Part shown: positions 61,718-64,000 of the stretch, piece by piece
Layout of the letters: each line of letters starts with the position of its first letter
Numbering within the stretch: position 1 is the stretch's first letter
From: Perlucidibaca piscinae DSM 21586
Lineage (GTDB): Bacteria > Pseudomonadota > Gammaproteobacteria > Pseudomonadales > Moraxellaceae
Direction of reading: 5' to 3'
Assembly: GCF_000420045.1 (NCBI RefSeq)
Contig: NZ_ATUE01000007.1
Coordinates: 288,999 to 352,998 of the forward strand
Length of the DNA stretch: 64,000 nt
Translations under genes and position numbers: made by a program
The notes under the pieces: generated by a model
The model's input: the letters and a program-made list of their open reading frames with translations, nothing else
Told to the model about the DNA's origin: nothing
Database searches by the model: none

Positions 61718-62616
61718 GAGGGGTTTCCTGGTGGTGTGTGATCGGGGGTCTGCGCCTGCAGGGCCTTGAGCAGGCTGGAGGTGTCCCAGCGTCCGCCGCC
61801 CAGCGCCTGCACAGCGCGGTAACAGTCGTTGACGTGCTCGGTGCCGGGCAGGGACAGGCCCAGGCCGGCGGCCTCGGCGAGCACGATATCAAGGTCCTTG
61901 CGCATCCAGTCGACGGCAAAGCCGTGGTCGTACTGGTCGGCGATCATGGTGGCGTGACGGTTGATCAGTTGCCAGGACGATCCGGCGCCCTGGCCGACCA
62001 GCGCCATGACCTGGGCCACGTCGAGGCCGGCGCGCTGCGCGAAATGCATGCCTTCGGACAGCCCCTGCAGGACGCCGGCGACACAGATCTGGTTGACCAT
62101 CTTGGCCAGCTGGCCACTGCCGGACGGGCCGACATGGGCCTGGGCGCGGGCATAGGCGGCCAGCACCGGTGCGGCCCTGGCCACATCGCTGTCGCTGCCG
62201 CCACAGAAGATGCTGAGCTGACCGTTGATGGCACCTTGCTGGCCGCCACTGACCGGCGCATCGACGAAGCCGCAGCCGGCCTCCTGCAACATGGCAGCCA
62301 GGCGACGCGAGAGGGTTGCCGAGACCGTGGAGTGATCAATCAGCAGGCTGCCCGGGCGCAGGCCGGCGAGGATGCCATCCGGCCCCAGCACAACGGACTC
62401 CAGATCGTCATCGCGCCCGACACAGGTCAGCACGATGCTGGCCGAGCGCGCGGCGTCGGCAGGGGACGTAGCCGGTTGGCCGCCATGTTGTGCGCACCAG
62501 GCATCCGCCTTGGCGCGTGTGCGGTTCCAGACCTGCACGCGATGACCGGCACGCTGCAGATGACCCGCCATGGGATAGCCCATGACGCCCAGACCCAGGA
62601 ATGCCACTTCGGTCAT
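61714..62616 (-). CDS. NAD(P)-dependent beta-hydroxyacid dehydrogenase (3-hydroxyisobutyrate dehydrogenase family)
   Basis: 300-residue enzyme. The dinucleotide motif FLGLGVMGYPMAGHL is at the N-terminus, the substrate motif DAPVSGGQQGA near 120, and the catalytic lysine in GSGQLAKMVNQ near 170. Relatives act on 3-hydroxyisobutyrate, tartronate semialdehyde (GarR/GlxR) or succinic semialdehyde; context does not decide. ATG at 62616 (MTEVAFLGLG) was chosen because the upstream extension is not family-like. Coupled to the FKBP lipoprotein gene, an unusual pairing. Confidence 0.88.
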   Translation of the reverse strand: MTEVAFLGLGVMGYPMAGHLQRAGHRVQVWNRTRAKADAWCAQHGGQPATSPADAARSASIVLTCVGRDDDLESVVLGPDGILAGLRPGSLLIDHSTVSATLSRRLAAMLQEAGCGFVDAPVSGGQQGAINGQLSIFCGGSDSDVARAAPVLAAYARAQAHVGPSGSGQLAKMVNQICVAGVLQGLSEGMHFAQRAGLDVAQVMALVGQGAGSSWQLINRHATMIADQYDHGFAVDWMRKDLDIVLAEAAGLGLSLPGTEHVNDCYRAVQALGGGRWDTSSLLKALQAQTPDHTPPGNPS

Positions 62617-62727
62617 GCGTGTGCACCTTCTTGCGCCAGCAGCTTGTATGAAGTGGCCAAGACTACCGCGAAACCGGCGCTGCCGGCAGCCTGTATTGCA
62701 GGAGGCCGCCGCGATTCCGGCGCAAGG

Positions 62728-62757
62728 TTGCAAATGATAACGAATCTTGTTTAGAAT
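62728..62757 (+). promoter_or_regulatory. bfd promoter with Fur-box-like site
   Basis: TTGCAA (62728-62733) and TAGAAT (62752-62757) with an 18-base spacer. The spacer contains CAAATGATAACGAATCTT; comparing 62730-62748 with the 19-base Fur consensus gives 12 matches. Placement in the spacer fits iron-dependent repression of bfd, a classic Fur target. The leader to bfd is about 75 bases. The remaining 62617-62727 shows nothing I recognise. Confidence 0.65.
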
Positions 62758-62837
62758 CTGATCACGGGGTTCGGCATGGTGCGCAATCAGCGCCGGTCGG
62801 GCTCGCCATGAATTGCTGCCATCGAGGTCATCGCGCC

Positions 62838-63068
62838 ATGTACGTCTGCCTGTGTCACGGGGTCACCGAGCGTCACATCCGCAACGCCGCTGCCGAGGGC
62901 GTGCCCAGCTTCGAGGCGCTGCAGGAGAAGACCGGACTGTCGAGCTGCTGCGGTGCCTGCCGCGATCATGCCGAAGCCACCTGGCAGCAGGCGCTGGTTT
63001 CCGAAGGCGCACAGCAGATGCCACGCATGGCCACCTCGGCCGTGCGCCAGTGGTCGCCCTGGTCCTGA
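62838..63068 (+). CDS. bfd: Bacterioferritin-associated ferredoxin
   Basis: 76-residue [2Fe-2S] protein that binds bacterioferritin and delivers electrons to release stored iron. The four cluster cysteines are C4 and C6 (YVCLCHGVTE) and C38 and C41 (SSCCGACRDHA), the Bfd spacing. The frame is open upstream, but the ATG at 62838 gives the family N-terminus. It sits behind a Fur-like promoter and 48 bases before bfr, its partner. Confidence 0.93.
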   Translation: MYVCLCHGVTERHIRNAAAEGVPSFEALQEKTGLSSCCGACRDHAEATWQQALVSEGAQQMPRMATSAVRQWSPWS

Positions 63069-63074
63069 ACCACG

Positions 63075-63083
63075 TGCTATAAC
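63075..63083 (+). promoter_or_regulatory. Candidate extended -10 upstream of bfr
   Basis: TGCTATAAC is an extended -10 in the 48-base bfd/bfr gap, 33 bases before the bfr start. If real, bfr can be made when Fur represses bfd, as expected of storage versus release genes. The -35 is not clear. Confidence 0.4.
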
Positions 63084-63116
63084 GGGATCATCCTCTCGCG
63101 CCCTGGAGATCCCGAC

Positions 63117-63590
63117 ATGAAAGGCGACAAGACCATCATCGGTCTGCTCAACCAGCAGCTCAAGAACGAGCTGACTGCCATCAACCAGTACTTTCTGCAT
63201 GCCCGCATCTATCGCCACTGGGGCTTCGAGCGTCTGGCGAAGAAGGAATATGACGAATCCATCGGCGAGATGAAGCATGCCGATGCCCTCATCGAGCGCA
63301 TCCTCATGCTCGACGGCCTGCCCAATCTGCAGGATCTGCACAAGCTGATGATCGGCGAGACGGTGCCGGAAATGCTGGCGGCCGATCTCGGTCTGGAGCG
63401 GGCCGCGCAGGCCACGGTTCGTGATGGCATCACTGCTGCCGAGGCGGCGCGTGACTACGTCAGCCGGGATCTGCTGCTGACCATTCTGGAAGATACCGAA
63501 GAGCACATTGACTGGCTGGAAACCCAGCTCGAGCTGGTCGAGAAGCTGGGCCTGCCCAACTACCTGCAGAGCCAGACCACGCTCTCCTGA
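63117..63590 (+). CDS. bfr: Bacterioferritin
   Basis: Heme-containing 24-subunit iron-storage protein, 157 residues. E18, E51, H54, E94 and H130 of the ferroxidase centre and the heme ligand M52 (EMKHAD) are present in E. coli numbering without gaps. Position 127, a metal-bridging glutamate in E. coli (DEEGH), is threonine here (EDTEEH), and H46 and D50 are Asp and Gly. This pattern resembles heme-binding, ferroxidase-poor subunits of two-subunit bacterioferritins. Partner of bfd. Confidence 0.94.
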   Translation: MKGDKTIIGLLNQQLKNELTAINQYFLHARIYRHWGFERLAKKEYDESIGEMKHADALIERILMLDGLPNLQDLHKLMIGETVPEMLAADLGLERAAQATVRDGITAAEAARDYVSRDLLLTILEDTEEHIDWLETQLELVEKLGLPNYLQSQTTLS

Positions 63591-63670
63591 GGCCTGCATG
63601 CGGGTGTGCACGAGGCGCAGGCATCTATTGCGCAGGGTACCTGCGGCATCGCCAGCGCCACCACCCAGAC

Positions 63671-63703
63671 ATGAAAAAGCCCGCGTGAAGCGGGCTTTTT
63701 CAT
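63671..63703. terminator. Intrinsic terminator after bfr
   Basis: ATGAAAAAGCCCGC and GCGGGCTTTTTCAT form a 14-base-pair stem with a 5-base loop, 80 bases after bfr. The outer part of the stem is the same as in the terminator at 57176-57213. Confidence 0.88.
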
Positions 63704-63709
63704 GCTCAG

Positions 63710-64000
63710 TGTCTCGTCCTGAATAAGGTTGACACTTTCCATGCTGTTTTCAGGAGAGTGCGATGAATGCTGAGGTGAAGCGGACGCAGGGGGATTACTC
63801 GCTGGCTTTTAAACTCGCCGTTGTCGAGCAGGTTGAAAAAGGCGAACTGAGTTACAAGCAGGCGCAGGTGCGCTACGGTATCCAGGGGCGGTCGACGGTT
63901 CTGGTCTGGTTGCGCAAGCATGGGCGACAGGACTGGCAGGGTGGATTGACCGCCAGACCCTATCGGATGCCCGCCATGTTAGACCCTTTGCCGATGACGC
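63710..64000 (+). mobile_element. IS3-family insertion sequence, left end (runs off window)
   Basis: A transposase OrfA frame begins at 63763. The sequence before it, TGTCTCGTCCTGAATAAGG then TTGACACTTTCC, looks like an IS terminal region, with AGTGTC (63708-63713) complementary to GACACT (63731-63736). The exact outer boundary, the right end and the target duplication lie outside what can be seen. The element sits just after the bfr terminator, in a neutral location. Confidence 0.7.
63763..64000 (+). CDS. IS3-family transposase OrfA, N-terminal part
   Basis: At least 79 residues to the window edge, starting MNAEVKRTQGDYSLAFKLAV. The helix-turn-helix region (SYKQAQVRYGIQGRSTVLVW, then LRKHGRQDW) is typical of the leucine-zipper/HTH OrfA of IS3 elements. 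CAGGAGAG precedes the ATG. It normally works with OrfB, made by programmed frameshift; OrfB is not visible. Past residue 58 the sequence (QGGLTARPYRMPAML) may already depart from the family, but too little is visible to say whether the copy is intact. Confidence 0.75.
   Translation, partial: MNAEVKRTQGDYSLAFKLAVVEQVEKGELSYKQAQVRYGIQGRSTVLVWLRKHGRQDWQGGLTARPYRMPAMLDPLPMT

Noticed and set aside
1..64000. CRISPR arrays, tRNA or rRNA genes
   Set aside because: No regularly spaced repeats and no tRNA-like cloverleaf or rRNA segment were noticed on reading; a dedicated tRNA scan was not possible.

Overview
The window is about 64 kb of GC-rich (by eye well above 60%), gene-dense bacterial chromosome. 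Gene content and order point to a gammaproteobacterium of the Pseudomonadales or a close relative. Evidence: the map-glnD-dapC-dapD run diverging from rpsB-tsf-pyrH-frr-uppS-cdsA-dxr-rseP-bamA-skp-lpxD-fabZ-lpxA-lpxB-rnhB-dnaE-accA-tilS, a FabB-type ketoacyl synthase, PlsB, RsmJ, a System I cytochrome c maturation block and an AlmA-like flavin monooxygenase. I cannot name the species. No stretch longer than 300 bases lacks a gene. I saw no rRNA or tRNA gene and no CRISPR array.

Layout. (1) 1-6804, minus strand: map, glnD, dapC, dapD, cysD and the start of cysN, closely spaced, covering N-terminal Met removal, nitrogen signalling, lysine/diaminopimelate synthesis and sulfate activation. (2) 7012-27549, plus strand: the translation and cell-envelope supercluster, from ribosomal protein S2 through UMP kinase, ribosome recycling, undecaprenyl and phospholipid precursors, isoprenoids, site-2 protease, outer-membrane assembly and lipid A, to DNA polymerase III alpha, acetyl-CoA carboxylase and tRNA-Ile lysidine synthetase. 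It ends with a small DUF3565-type protein. (3) 27556-31533, minus: a TSUP transporter, a Baeyer-Villiger/AlmA-type monooxygenase and FabB. (4) 31750-46132, plus: ccmFGHI, adk, hemH, ydbH-ynbE-ydbL, a YoaA helicase, tsaB, a hotdog thioesterase, uppP and rsmJ. (5) 46096-51271: a small lipoprotein and plsB (minus), tesB (plus), a patatin-like lipase (minus).

(6) 51480-63590 is the more accessory part. It holds a vitamin B12/siderophore-type ABC permease and ATPase without a binding protein; a MaoC-dehydratase / long FabG pair divergent from a thiolase, the same arrangement as htdX-fabG4/fadA2 of mycobacteria; two small exported proteins of unknown function; a tightly overlapped GAF-LuxR / CHASE3 histidine kinase / stand-alone receiver operon; an FKBP lipoprotein coupled to a 3-hydroxyisobutyrate-dehydrogenase-like enzyme; and an iron-storage pair (bfd, bfr) behind a Fur-like promoter. 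(7) From about 63710 an IS3-type insertion sequence begins and runs off the window.

The best candidates for something new are the signalling operon with its output and receiver on separate proteins, the bacterioferritin that lacks one canonical ferroxidase ligand, the orphan BtuCD-like pair, and several perfect inverted repeats in the regulatory regions of the fatty-acid genes. I found no clearly novel defence or mobile system; most of the window is conserved housekeeping sequence.
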